A stretch of 64,000 bases of DNA. It comes from DATAGF01 sp963834875. Its GTDB lineage: Bacteria; Actinomycetota; Thermoleophilia; Miltoncostaeales; Miltoncostaeaceae. Below the pieces are notes generated by a model. It did no database searches. It was not told the DNA's origin and was given only the letters and a program-made list of their open reading frames with translations. The stretch lies in NCBI GenBank assembly GCA_963834875.1, contig CAWIDG010000024.1:1-64000 (forward strand). The letters are read 5' to 3'. The position numbers were made by a program, and so were the translations under genes. Position 1 is the first letter of the stretch. Each line of letters begins with the position of its first letter. Positions 29,595 through 37,104 of the stretch are shown here, piece after piece.

Positions 29595-30029
29595 ATGCCC
29601 GTCGTACGCAGGCTCGTGGCCGTCTGCGCGCTCGCGCTCGCCCTCGCGCTGGGGCTCGCCGCGCCCGCCGCGGCGGCGACGCCGGTCGAGATCTACACGG
29701 ACTTCGTGGTCAACGGGAAGCTCACGGGCGACTACGCCTTCGACGACCTGGTGGCCGCGCTCGCCGAGGCCAACGGCGACCCGTTCTACGCGAGCTTCGC
29801 CGGCGCCGTCGAGGACAAGCTCGACGCCGACTACCTCGGGCGGTCCCCCGGCGAGGGCTCGGCCGACCTGAGCGGCGCGGCGGGCTCCGCGAGCTCCGGG
29901 CTGCCCGTCCCGCGGGCGCCCGACCAGAGCGGCGACCCGCCCTGGCCCTTCCTCGCGCTGGCGGCCCTGGCCGGGGCGCTCGTGGTGAGCGGCGCGGGCT
30001 CCTCGATCTACCGGCGCGCCCGGCGCTGA
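29595..30029 (+). CDS. Small secreted or membrane-anchored protein, unrecognised
   Basis: 144 residues. It has a clear signal peptide (PVVRRLVAVCALALALALGL then APAAAA), followed by VEIYTDFVVNGKLTGDYAFD, a Ser/Gly/Pro-rich linker, and a C-terminal hydrophobic segment (FLALAALAGALVVSGAGSSI) ending in RRARR. The arrangement predicts an extracytoplasmic domain of about 80 residues anchored by one C-terminal helix. The ATG at 29595 is preferred because it gives a normal n-region and a -10 box 12 nt upstream. No domain family was recognised. Confidence 0.65.
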   Translation: MPVVRRLVAVCALALALALGLAAPAAAATPVEIYTDFVVNGKLTGDYAFDDLVAALAEANGDPFYASFAGAVEDKLDADYLGRSPGEGSADLSGAAGSASSGLPVPRAPDQSGDPPWPFLALAALAGALVVSGAGSSIYRRARR

Positions 30030-30090
30030 GGCGGCGGCCCGACCGGTAGGCTTCCGCGGCCCGTCGTCCCCGGCACCGAGGTCGCCCCGC

Positions 30091-31513
30091 ATGTCGCACG
30101 TGAACTACAGCCTGACCATCCGCGCCGTCATCCCGGCGAGGGTCGGGATGCTCGGCCAGGTGATGGCCGCGATCAGCGACGCGGAGGGCCAGATCGGGGG
30201 CGTCGACATCGTCCGCTCGGCCAAGGAGACGGTCACGCGCGACATCACGGTGCTCGCCCGCGACGATGCCCACGGCGAGCGGATCCGCGCCGCCCTCGAG
30301 GCCATCGAGGGGGTGCGCGTCGAGTCGGTGAACGACCGGGTCTTCCTCTCGCACCGGGGCGGCGTGGTCGGCATGCAGAACCGCGCCCCGCTGACCAGCC
30401 GCGACGACCTGTCGATGGCCTACACGCCCGGCGTGGCCCGCGTGTGCATGGCGATCCACCACGACTTCGAGCAGGCCTGGGACTACACGATCAAGGGCAA
30501 CAGCGTGATGGTCGTGAGCGACGGCAGCTCGGTGGTGGGCCAGGGCGACCTCGGCCCCGAGGCCTCGCTGCCCGCGCTCGAGGCCAAGTGCGCCTTCATG
30601 CGCAAGCTCGCCGGCATCGACGCCTTCCCGCTGCCGGTCAACCTGCGCGACCCGGCCGAGATCGCCGAGGCCGTGGCCCTCTGCTCGTCGGTGTTCGCGG
30701 GCATCCACCTCAGCGACATCGCCGCGCCGCGCTGCTTCGAGGTGCAGCGCCTGCTGGACGAGCGCCTCGACATCCCGGTGTTCCACGAGGACCAGCAGGG
30801 CACCGCCGCGGCCGTGCTGGCGGCGCTCACGAACGGCCTCGCGGTGGCCGGCACGAGCCTCTCCGACGCCACGGTGGTCGTCGCCGGGCTGGGGCCCGGG
30901 GGCCAGGCGGTGGTGCGGCTGCTGGTCGCCGCCGGCGCCGGCGAGGTGATCGCGTGCGACTCGCAGGGGGCGGTGCACCGGGAGCGCGAGGACGCGGGCG
31001 GCGACCTGGCGTGGATCGCCGAGAGCACCAACGCGTCGGGGCGCCGCGGCGGCGCCGCCGAGCTCGTCGAGGGCGCCCACGCGTTCGTCGGGCTCTCGGC
31101 CCCCGGTGCGCTGTCGGCCGACGACGTCCGGCGCATGGCGCCGGACCCGGTCGTGCTCGCGCTGGCCATGCCCGACCCGGAGATCCTCCCCGAGGAGGCC
31201 GCCGGCGTGGCGCGCGTCTACGCCACCGGCCGGCCCGACGTGCCGAACCAGATCAACTCCGGGCTGGCCTCGCCGGGCATCTGGCGCGGGGCGCTCGACT
31301 GCCGCGCCACCGAGATCAACCAGGCGATGACCCTCGCCGCCGCGACGGCGATCGCCGAGACGGCGGTCGAGGAGACCGGCGCCGAGCGCATTCAACGTCG
31401 TGCCCTCGATCTTCGACCAGCGCCTCGTGCCGAACGTCGCCGCCGCCGTGCGGGCCGCCGCCGAGGCGACCGGCGTGGCGCGGGCGACGGGGAGCGCGGC
31501 GGTCGTCTCGTAG
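30091..31513 (+). CDS. NAD-dependent malic enzyme with N-terminal ACT domain (one frameshift)
   Basis: Oxidative decarboxylation of malate to pyruvate. Residues 1-80 form an ACT domain (LTIRAVIPARVGMLGQVMAA), a likely allosteric sensor. The catalytic domain follows: MAYTPGVARVCMAIH, EAKCAFMRKLAGIDAFPLPV (catalytic Lys region), IHLSDIAAPRCFEVQ, VFHEDQQGTAAAVLAAL (metal-binding Glu-Asp), and VVAGLGPGGQAVVRLL (NAD site). An inserted A near 31391 breaks the frame; corrected, the end reads RFNVVPSIFDQRLVPNVAAA and stops at TAG 31511-31513. About 474 residues repaired, normal for the ACT-malic type. Confidence 0.9.
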
Positions 31514-31515
31514 GA

Positions 31516-31536
31516 GATAGCGCGCAGTGCTATCAT
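31516..31536 (+). promoter_or_regulatory. Promoter/operator of the toxin-antitoxin pair
   Basis: An inverted repeat GATAGC-N7-GCTATC (31516-31534) overlaps a -10 box TATCAT (31531-31536). The first base of the box is 13 nt before ATG 31544. Such repeats are typical operators for autoregulation by ribbon-helix-helix antitoxins. Confidence 0.5.
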
Positions 31537-31543
31537 CGCGCCT

Positions 31544-31856
31544 ATGCGGCAGGTGCTCACCCGCGTCGACGACGACCTCCACGCGCGCCTGAAGGCCCGC
31601 GCGGCCGCCGAGGGGCGGTCGATGAACGAGCTGATGATCGAGGCGCTGCAGCGCCAGCTCGCCGTCGGCGACAGCCCGCGCGCCCGCCTGCGAGCCCGCG
31701 CTAGCGCTCGCGGCGTGCTCGCCGAGCCGAGCACGCCGCCGCCCGACCTCCGGGCTCAGCCGCGAGGAGGGCCGCGCGCTCGTGATCGAGGAGCTGCGGG
31801 GCGCAGGTGACGCCGTCCTCGAGGCGCTCGAGTGGAGCCGGGGGCCGAAGGGCTGA
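31544..31856 (+). CDS. Ribbon-helix-helix antitoxin (one frameshift)
   Basis: The N-terminus RQVLTRVDDDLHARLKARAA then EGRSMNELMIEALQRQLAV is a ribbon-helix-helix fold of the FitA/CopG type, which binds the operator just upstream. A frame change near 31765 leads to LSREEGRALVIEELRG and ALEWSRGPKG, stopping at TGA 31854-31856. The C-terminal part would wrap the toxin. The gene overlaps the PIN gene that follows, as in vapBC-type operons. About 104 residues if repaired, a little long for the family. Confidence 0.75.
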
Positions 31857-32318
31857 CGGACGCCGGCCTGGGAGCAGTCGTCTACTGCGACTCCAGCGCC
31901 CTCGTGCGGGCGTACCTCGCCGACGAGGCGGGCCACTCCGGTCTCTCGCGGCTCCTGCTCGACCCGCGCCGGCTGGTGGCCACCTCGGCGCTGACGGAGG
32001 TCGAGATGGTCGCGGCCATTCGAGCCGCGGCCCGCGCGGGCCGCCGGTTCGCGACCCGGACGTGGCCCTCGCCGAAGCCATCGGCGGACATGGGCACCGG
32101 CGGGCCGGTCGCCTTGCTCGCGCTCGAATCCGGGCATGTGCTTCCGCGGGCGCGAGCACTCTGCGAGATCCACCGGCTGCGGGCGCTCGATGCCGTTCAC
32201 CTGGCGGTCGCGCTGGCCGAGGCGGCTGGAGCTCGGGCCGACGACGCAGATCGTCTTCGTCACCCGGGACGCCGACCAGGCCGCCGCGGCGCGAGCCGAG
32301 GGGCTTCAGCTGGCCTGA
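31832..32318 (+). CDS. PIN-domain toxin, VapC type (frameshifted)
   Basis: PIN-fold ribonuclease. VVYCDSSALVRAYLADEAG carries the first catalytic Asp, TSALTEVEMVAAIRAAARAG the Glu, and LRALDAVHLAVALAE the second Asp. The C-terminus in another frame is TQIVFVTRDADQAAAARAEG, with the usual T-x-D. Frame changes lie near 32055 and 32225. The GTG at 31832 is used because no ATG precedes the first Asp in frame; the overlap with the antitoxin is 25 nt. The likely targets are tRNA or rRNA, as for other VapC proteins; the pair is predicted active if the shifts are read errors. Confidence 0.75.
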
Positions 32319-32455
32319 CGGCGGCCGCTTGGCCCGGCGGCCAAACGCCCTCCGCACCCCCTGGCCCGCGGGCCAAGGACCGATCGGTGGCCGCGCTGAG
32401 AGGCTGACGCCGCGGCGAGCCCTTCCCGGAGGCCCGCCCGAGCACGGGGGCGCGG

Positions 32456-33793
32456 ATGGAAGCTGTGGCGATCGACACCGTCTGGGTGGTGACCGCCGGG
32501 TGCCTGGTGCTGTTCATGCAGGCCGGCTTCGCCATGCTCGAGGTGGGCTTCTCGCGCATGAAGAACGCGGGCGCGGTGATGGCGAAGGTGCTCATCAACC
32601 TGTGCCTGGCGTTCGTCGTCTTCTGGGCCATCGGCTACGCGATCGCCTTCGGCGACGGCGGGGACTTCCTCGGGGCGACCGGGTGGTTCATCGAGCTCGG
32701 CAACGCGGACGGGGTGCCGTCGCTGGCGTACTCGGCGGTCGACGAGAACACCAAGTGGTTCTTCCAGGCCACCTTCGCGGCGGTGACGCTCGCCATCGTG
32801 TGGGGCTCGATGCTCGACAGGGTGCGGTTCGGGGCGTACGCGCCGTTCGCGGTGCTCTTCGTCGGGCTGATCTACCCGATCGTGGTCCACTGGCAGTGGG
32901 GCGGCGGGTGGCTGTTCCAGCACGGCTACCAGGACTTCGCCGGGTCGGGGATCGTGCACCTCTGCGGGGCGACCGCGGCGTTCGCCGGGGCGACGGTCGT
33001 CGGGCCCCGGATCGGCAAGTTCCGCGACGGGAAGGCGGTGCCGATACCCGGGCACTCGATGCCGCTGGCGATCCTGGGCGTGCTGATCCTCTGGGTCGGC
33101 TGGCAGGGCTTCAACGCGGGCTCCTGGCTCGCCGCGGTGGGGCAGGACCTCGGGCGGGTGATCGTGGTCACGAACCTGTCCGGCGTCTTCGGCGTGATCG
33201 GCGCCACGATCGTCGCGCGCCTCCTGCTCGGCACGCTCGACATCGGGATGATGGGCAACGGCGCCATCGCGGGGCTCGGCGCGATCGCCGGCCCGTGCGG
33301 CTTCGTGGCCCCGTGGGCCGGGGCCGTGATCGGGCTGGTCGCCGGCTCGGTGATGGTGCTGGTGGTGCTCGGCGTGGACCGCATCCGCGTGGACGACCCG
33401 ATCGGCGCGGTGGCCGGGCACGGCGGAGGGGGGATCGTCGGGGTGCTCGCCCCCGGCTTCCTGACGACCCCCTCCGCCGCTGAGCTGCTGGGGGGGCGGG
33501 AAGGCCTCGTCTACGGCGGCGGATTCGAGCAGCTCGGGTGGCAGGCCGTGGCGCTCGGCGCCATCGCCTCCTTCACCTTCGTCACCAGCTTCGCCAGCTT
33601 CTCCCTGCTCCACCGGACGATCGGCCTTCGCGCTCCGGAGGACGCCGAGCTCCAGGGGCTCGACATCGTCGAGCACGGCATGTACGGCTACCCGGAACGG
33701 TTCATCGAGGTGCCCGGCGCCACGCCGGACGACGCGCTGCCCGACTACATGGCCGCGCCCGCGGGCGCCGCGACCGCGGATGGGAGCGGCTGA
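32456..33793 (+). CDS. amt: Ammonium transporter
   Basis: An intact 445-residue Amt/Mep channel with eleven predicted helices. The start MEAVAIDTVWVVTAGCLVLF leads into MQAGFAMLEVGFSRMKN, a family signature. The twin pore histidines lie in FAGSGIVHLCGATAAFAGAT and in VAGHGGGGIVGVL. The C-terminal tail (EHGMYGYPERF) is the conserved cytoplasmic segment that contacts PII protein. The stop codon shares one base with the glnK start, so the two are translationally coupled. It imports ammonium under nitrogen limitation. No nitrogen-regulator site was identified upstream. Confidence 0.95.
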   Translation: MEAVAIDTVWVVTAGCLVLFMQAGFAMLEVGFSRMKNAGAVMAKVLINLCLAFVVFWAIGYAIAFGDGGDFLGATGWFIELGNADGVPSLAYSAVDENTKWFFQATFAAVTLAIVWGSMLDRVRFGAYAPFAVLFVGLIYPIVVHWQWGGGWLFQHGYQDFAGSGIVHLCGATAAFAGATVVGPRIGKFRDGKAVPIPGHSMPLAILGVLILWVGWQGFNAGSWLAAVGQDLGRVIVVTNLSGVFGVIGATIVARLLLGTLDIGMMGNGAIAGLGAIAGPCGFVAPWAGAVIGLVAGSVMVLVVLGVDRIRVDDPIGAVAGHGGGGIVGVLAPGFLTTPSAAELLGGREGLVYGGGFEQLGWQAVALGAIASFTFVTSFASFSLLHRTIGLRAPEDAELQGLDIVEHGMYGYPERFIEVPGATPDDALPDYMAAPAGAATADGSG

Positions 33794-34146
33794 TGAAGAA
33801 GATCGAGGCGTTCATCCGGCACGAGTCGCTCGAGGGGATCCACGACCGCCTCGCCGCCATGGGGCTGCCGTCGATGAGCGTGACCGAGGTCAAGGGCTCG
33901 GGGCGCCAGAAGGGGTTCACGGAGAGCTACCGCGGGGCGCGGACGACGATCTTCCTGCGCCCCAAGCTCAAGCTCGAGATGGTGGTCGACGACGTCGACG
34001 TGGAGCGCGCGATCGACTGCATCCTGGAGCTCGCCCACACCGGCCAGCCGGGGGACGGCAAGATCTTCATCCTCGAGGTCGAGCAGTCGATCCGGGTGCG
34101 GACCGGCGAGCGCGGCCCGGTCGTCCTGGAGGCCCACGACCACTGA
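33793..34146 (+). CDS. glnK: Nitrogen regulatory protein PII, lacking the modifiable Tyr51
   Basis: Intact, 117 residues. KKIEAFIRHESLEGIHDRLA, the T-loop GFTESYRGARTTIFLRPKLK, and the C-terminal signature TGQPGDGKIFILEVEQSIRV identify PII. Aligned without gaps to E. coli GlnK (Tyr46-Arg47-Gly48-Ala49 conserved, Pro57-Lys58 conserved), position 51 is Thr instead of the Tyr that is uridylylated in proteobacteria and adenylylated in actinobacteria. Coupled to amt, it should gate the channel in response to ATP/ADP and 2-oxoglutarate. How it is modified, if at all, is open. Confidence 0.93.
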   Translation: MKKIEAFIRHESLEGIHDRLAAMGLPSMSVTEVKGSGRQKGFTESYRGARTTIFLRPKLKLEMVVDDVDVERAIDCILELAHTGQPGDGKIFILEVEQSIRVRTGERGPVVLEAHDH

Positions 34147-34163
34147 GCCGCGGGCCGGCCCCG

Positions 34164-34946
34164 TCAGCGCAGCAGCGTGCGGCGCAGCCGGGCGGCGGGG
34201 AACGGGAAGAGGGCCAGGAAGAGCGCGACCAGCGCGCCGACGTGCGCCAGCGTGAGCAGGTCGACGGTGCCCAGGGTGAGGTCGCGCGTGGCGGCGACCA
34301 GGTGCGAGAGCGGCAGGCACCAGCCGACGACCTGGGCCCACTCCGGGAGGTCGGAGAACGGGAAGAACACGCCGCCGAACAGGAACATCGGCGTGATGAT
34401 CCCGGTGAAGAGGATGTTGTAGTGCTCGATGCTCGTGACCATCGCGGTGTAGGCCATGCCCAGCACGGCGAAGGTGAGCGCCCCGATCAGGAAGACCGCG
34501 GGCGCCAGCAGCGCCCACGGTGAGAGGACGAGGCCGAAGACGGCCATGACCATCAGGAAGACCACGCCGTAGGTGACCGCGCGCGTGGCGGCCCAGAGGT
34601 ACTCGCCGACGACGACGTCGGCCAGCGACAGCGGCGTCGTGACCACGGCCTCGACGACCCGGCGCACGTGGATGCGCACGAACGAGTTGTAGGTGGTCTC
34701 GATGACCGCCCCGAACATGACCGTCGACGCCGCGACCCCCGGCGCGATGAAGTCAACGTAGTCGACCCCGTCGACCGTGGTCAGGTAGGTCCCGAGGCCG
34801 AGGCCCATGATCGCCAGGTAGGCGATCGCCTCGAGGAAGCGCGGCGTGAGGCTGGTGGCGACGGTCTTGCGCCCGACGGTGGCGTTGCGCTGCCACATCC
34901 GCAGCGCCCCGCGCGGCGAGAACTCGTACGCCTCGGCGACCGTCAC
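34164..34946 (-). CDS. ABC-2 type transporter permease, no ATPase partner nearby
   Basis: About 260 residues with six predicted helices. TLTPRF-type N-terminus is followed by AIAYLAIMGLGLGTYLTTVD, VAASTVMFGAVIETTYNSFV, RRVVEAVVTTPLSLADVVVG (the coupling-helix-like region), and ILFTGIITPMFLFGGVFFPF. This is the NodJ/DrrB-like ABC-2 family. The GTG at 34946 is chosen because upstream codons in the frame belong to the PIN remnant. No ATP-binding gene lies in the same direction: upstream are the toxin remnant, an antitoxin and a TPR gene. It may pair with an ATPase elsewhere. The cargo is unknown. Confidence 0.8.
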   Translation of the reverse strand: MTVAEAYEFSPRGALRMWQRNATVGRKTVATSLTPRFLEAIAYLAIMGLGLGTYLTTVDGVDYVDFIAPGVAASTVMFGAVIETTYNSFVRIHVRRVVEAVVTTPLSLADVVVGEYLWAATRAVTYGVVFLMVMAVFGLVLSPWALLAPAVFLIGALTFAVLGMAYTAMVTSIEHYNILFTGIITPMFLFGGVFFPFSDLPEWAQVVGWCLPLSHLVAATRDLTLGTVDLLTLAHVGALVALFLALFPFPAARLRRTLLR

Positions 34947-35069
34947 CAGATGGTGGCCGCCCGGTCGAAGGCGCGGATCCGCCGGTCCTTGGTGCCGCAG
35001 ACGTGCGCCGTGCGCCAGGGCCGGGGCGACCCCGCGGCAGCTCCTGAAGGATGTGTCGAGCCCGATCAA
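34943..35069 (-). pseudogene. Collapsed PIN-domain toxin remnant
   Basis: Directly after the antitoxin, a TTG that overlaps its stop opens IGLDTSF, the N-terminal strand of a PIN domain with its first Asp. About 70 bases later, in another frame, the C-terminal PIN signature CGTKDRRIRAFDRAATIW ends in a TGA. The roughly 85 residues that should lie between, including the catalytic Glu and second Asp, are missing. This is a real internal deletion, not only a frameshift. The stop overlaps the GTG of the permease gene. Confidence 0.55.
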
Positions 35070-35293
35070 CGGTTGACGTCCCATTCGTCGAGGGGCCCGT
35101 AGATCAGCTCCTCCTCGGAGACGTTGTACGTCACGCTGCCCAGGAGGGAGGGCGGCTCATCGACAGGGGTCAGCCGGGCAACGGGGCGACCGCGTTTGGT
35201 GACAACGATCGTCCGACCGGCCGTGGCGACCTCGTCGAGGAGGGCGAAGCACTTCGCTCGAAGCTCGGTGGCGGTGACGGTGCGCTCGGCCAT
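35066..35293 (-). CDS. Phd/YefM-type antitoxin
   Basis: Intact, 75 residues. AERTVTATELRAKCFALLDE then VATAGRTIVVTKRGRPVARL is the N-terminal DNA-binding fold of the Phd/YefM family, followed by an acidic C-terminal tail (SEEELIYGPLDEWDVNR) that would bind a toxin. The ATG at 35293 directly abuts the stop of the TPR gene. Its cognate PIN toxin downstream is deleted, so this is an orphan antitoxin that may persist as an anti-addiction factor or a plain repressor. Confidence 0.85.
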   Translation of the reverse strand: MAERTVTATELRAKCFALLDEVATAGRTIVVTKRGRPVARLTPVDEPPSLLGSVTYNVSEEELIYGPLDEWDVNR

Positions 35294-35599
35294 TCACAGC
35301 GCCTCGAGCGCCGCCCGGAACTCGTCGGCCATCCCGGTGTGGCCGTGCTTCAGCGACTGGTCGATGCCCGTGAGGTAGGCGTCGGCGGCCTCGTCGACGC
35401 GGCCCAGCCGGGCCAGCGCCTCGGCGAGGCGGCCCCAGGCGTTGCCCTCGTCCTCGCTCAGCTCGAGGTAGGCGCGCAGCTCGCCGACGGCGTCCTCGTC
35501 GCGCCCGGCGTGCAGCAGCTCGTTGGCGTAGCCGAAGCGGGCGCGCGCGACGGTGGGGTCGTCGGCGACGAGGCCCGCGAAGTAGTCGAGCCGGTCCAC
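35294..35599 (-). CDS. Small tetratricopeptide-repeat protein
   Basis: About 102 residues from the GTG at 35599 (DRLDYFAGLVADDPTVARAR). It contains TPR-like helices: ARFGYANELLHAGRDEDAVG, then ELRAYLELSEDEGNAWGRLA and EALARLGRVDEAADAYLTGI. A longer start at 35644 is possible but adds a segment without repeat character. TPRs mediate protein contacts; no partner is indicated. It is divergent from nuoA and upstream of the antitoxin in one short operon. Confidence 0.7.
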   Translation of the reverse strand: MDRLDYFAGLVADDPTVARARFGYANELLHAGRDEDAVGELRAYLELSEDEGNAWGRLAEALARLGRVDEAADAYLTGIDQSLKHGHTGMADEFRAALEAL

Positions 35600-35671
35600 G
35601 CCGTGACGGTACAGCGCCCCGCGCGCGGCGGTGGCGATCGGCACATTGATGCGGCCCCCAACGCCCGTTGG

Positions 35672-35677
35672 TACCGT
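35672..35677 (+). promoter_or_regulatory. Probable -10 box (TACCGT) of the nuo operon
   Basis: TACCGT begins 20 nt before GTG 35692 in the short divergent gap upstream of nuoA. A TTGATG at 35646-35651 could be a -35 element, with a rather long 20-nt spacer. The transcript would have a leader of about 8 nt. Confidence 0.35.
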
Positions 35678-35691
35678 GCGATCTGAGGCCT

Positions 35692-36048
35692 GTGGAGCTC
35701 TCCGACTACCTGCCGATCCTGATCTACTTCGCCGCCGGCCTGGCCGTCGCCGGAGCGATCTTCACCCTCAGCAAGGTCGTCCGCGCCCGGCCCAACCCGG
35801 CGAAGGTGCTGCCCTACGAGAGCGGCATCCTGCCGGCCACGCCCGTGAGGCAGCGCTTCTCGATCGACTTCTACCTCACGGCGATGCTCTTCATCGTCTT
35901 CGACATCGAGCTGGCCTTCCTGTACCCGATCGCCGTGGTCCTGCGCGACGACGGCGTGCTGGCCCTGGTGGTGCTCGTCGTCTTCGTCTTCACGGTCGTC
36001 GAGGCGCTCGTCTACATCTGGAAGAAGGGGGCGCTCGAATGGCGCTGA
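35692..36048 (+). CDS. nuoA: NADH-quinone oxidoreductase subunit A
   Basis: Intact, 118 residues, three membrane helices. ILIYFAAGLAVAGAIFTLSK, then LPYESGILPATPVRQRFSID and FYLTAMLFIVFDIELAFLYP are the conserved NuoA features; the YESG loop lies near the quinone channel. The GTG at 35692 gives ELSDYLPILIYF; an upstream TTG at 35668 is less likely. The end overlaps nuoB by 10 nt. It is the first of 14 genes in canonical order, nuoA to nuoN. Confidence 0.95.
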   Translation: MELSDYLPILIYFAAGLAVAGAIFTLSKVVRARPNPAKVLPYESGILPATPVRQRFSIDFYLTAMLFIVFDIELAFLYPIAVVLRDDGVLALVVLVVFVFTVVEALVYIWKKGALEWR

Positions 36049-36623
36049 TCCCGCCGCCCGGCAGCCCGGTGGAGCGCGCGCCGCGCACGGCGGAGGAGAT
36101 CGACCGCGACCTCCGCGACGCCGAGGAGGCCGACTTCGAGAAGAGCCTCCTCACGACGACGGTCGAGAAGGCCATCGCCTGGGCGCGCTCGAGCTCCATC
36201 TGGCCCGCCACCTTCGGCCTGGCGTGCTGCGCGATCGAGATGATGCACACCGTGACCCCGCGCTACGACCTCGCGCGCTTCGGCGCCGAGGTCTTCCGGG
36301 CCTCGCCCCGCCAGGCCGACCTGATGATCGTGTCGGGCCGGGTCGCCCAGAAGATGGCGCCGGTCCTGCGGCGGATCTACGACCAGATGCTCGAGCCCAA
36401 GTGGGTGATCTCGATGGGCGCCTGCGCCTCCACGGGGGGCGTGTTCAACAACTACGCCCTGCTGCAGGGCGTGGACAAGATCGTCCCGGTCAACGTCTAC
36501 GTGCCGGGCTGCCCGCCGCGGCCCGAGGGCCTCATCGAGGGCATCCTCATCCTCCAGAAGACGATCGGCGCCAAGGGCCTGCCGAGCGCGGCCGACCTTC
36601 GCCGGGAGGGCACCGCCGCGTGA
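36039..36623 (+). CDS. nuoB: NADH-quinone oxidoreductase subunit B
   Basis: Intact, 194 residues. This peripheral-arm subunit carries cluster N2, the electron donor to quinone. The ligand motif is visible as FGLACCAIEMM, followed by SMGACASTGGVFNNYALLQG and VYVPGCPPRPEGLIEGILIL, which supply the remaining cysteines. An N-terminal extension (ERAPRTAEEIDRDLRDAEEA) is longer than in E. coli but common in actinobacteria. The TGA overlaps the nuoC GTG. Confidence 0.96.
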   Translation: MALIPPPGSPVERAPRTAEEIDRDLRDAEEADFEKSLLTTTVEKAIAWARSSSIWPATFGLACCAIEMMHTVTPRYDLARFGAEVFRASPRQADLMIVSGRVAQKMAPVLRRIYDQMLEPKWVISMGACASTGGVFNNYALLQGVDKIVPVNVYVPGCPPRPEGLIEGILILQKTIGAKGLPSAADLRREGTAA

Positions 36624-37092
36624 GCGAGGTGCGCGCCACGATCGACGCCGGGGTGCCCGGCGCCGTCGCGGATGCCGTCACCCACGCCGGCGACCTCACC
36701 CTCGAGGTGGCCCCCGACCGGCTGCTCGAGGTGGCCCGCTTCGCCGCCGCCCCGCCGCTGTCGTTCACGCTGCTGTCCGACCTGACCTGCTCGGACTGGC
36801 CCGAGCGCCCCGGCCGCTTCCGGCTCGCCTACCACCTCTTCTCGCTGGGGAGCGGATCGCGCGTGCGGCTGCGCGTCTGGGCCGGGGAGCCGCCCGAGGT
36901 CGAACTCGGTGACGGGCGTGTGGGCCACCGCCAACTGGCACGAGCGCGAGGTCTACGACATGTTCGGGGTCCGCTTCCGCGGCCACCCCGACCTCGCCAG
37001 GATCCTCATGCCCCTCGACTGGGAGGGCCATCCCGCTGCGGCGCGACTACCCGCTGGGCGGCGAGGAGGTGGAGTTCTCCGATGCGGTCTAG
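36620..37092 (+). CDS. nuoC: NADH-quinone oxidoreductase subunit C (two frameshifts)
   Basis: 30 kDa-type subunit that links NuoB and NuoD. The first part reads SFTLLSDLTCSDWPERPGRF and LAYHLFSLGSGSRVRLRVWA. An inserted A near 36902 (in GTCGAACTCG) and an inserted T near 37030 break the frame. Repaired, the sequence continues VTGVWATANWHEREVYDMFG, FRGHPDLARILMPLDWEGHP, LRRDYPLGGEEVEFSDAV, and stops at TAG 37090-37092. WHEREVYDMFGV and LRRDYPL are family signatures. About 157 residues, normal for a stand-alone NuoC. Confidence 0.88.
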
Positions 37093-37104
37093 GAGCGCGG
37101 GGCG

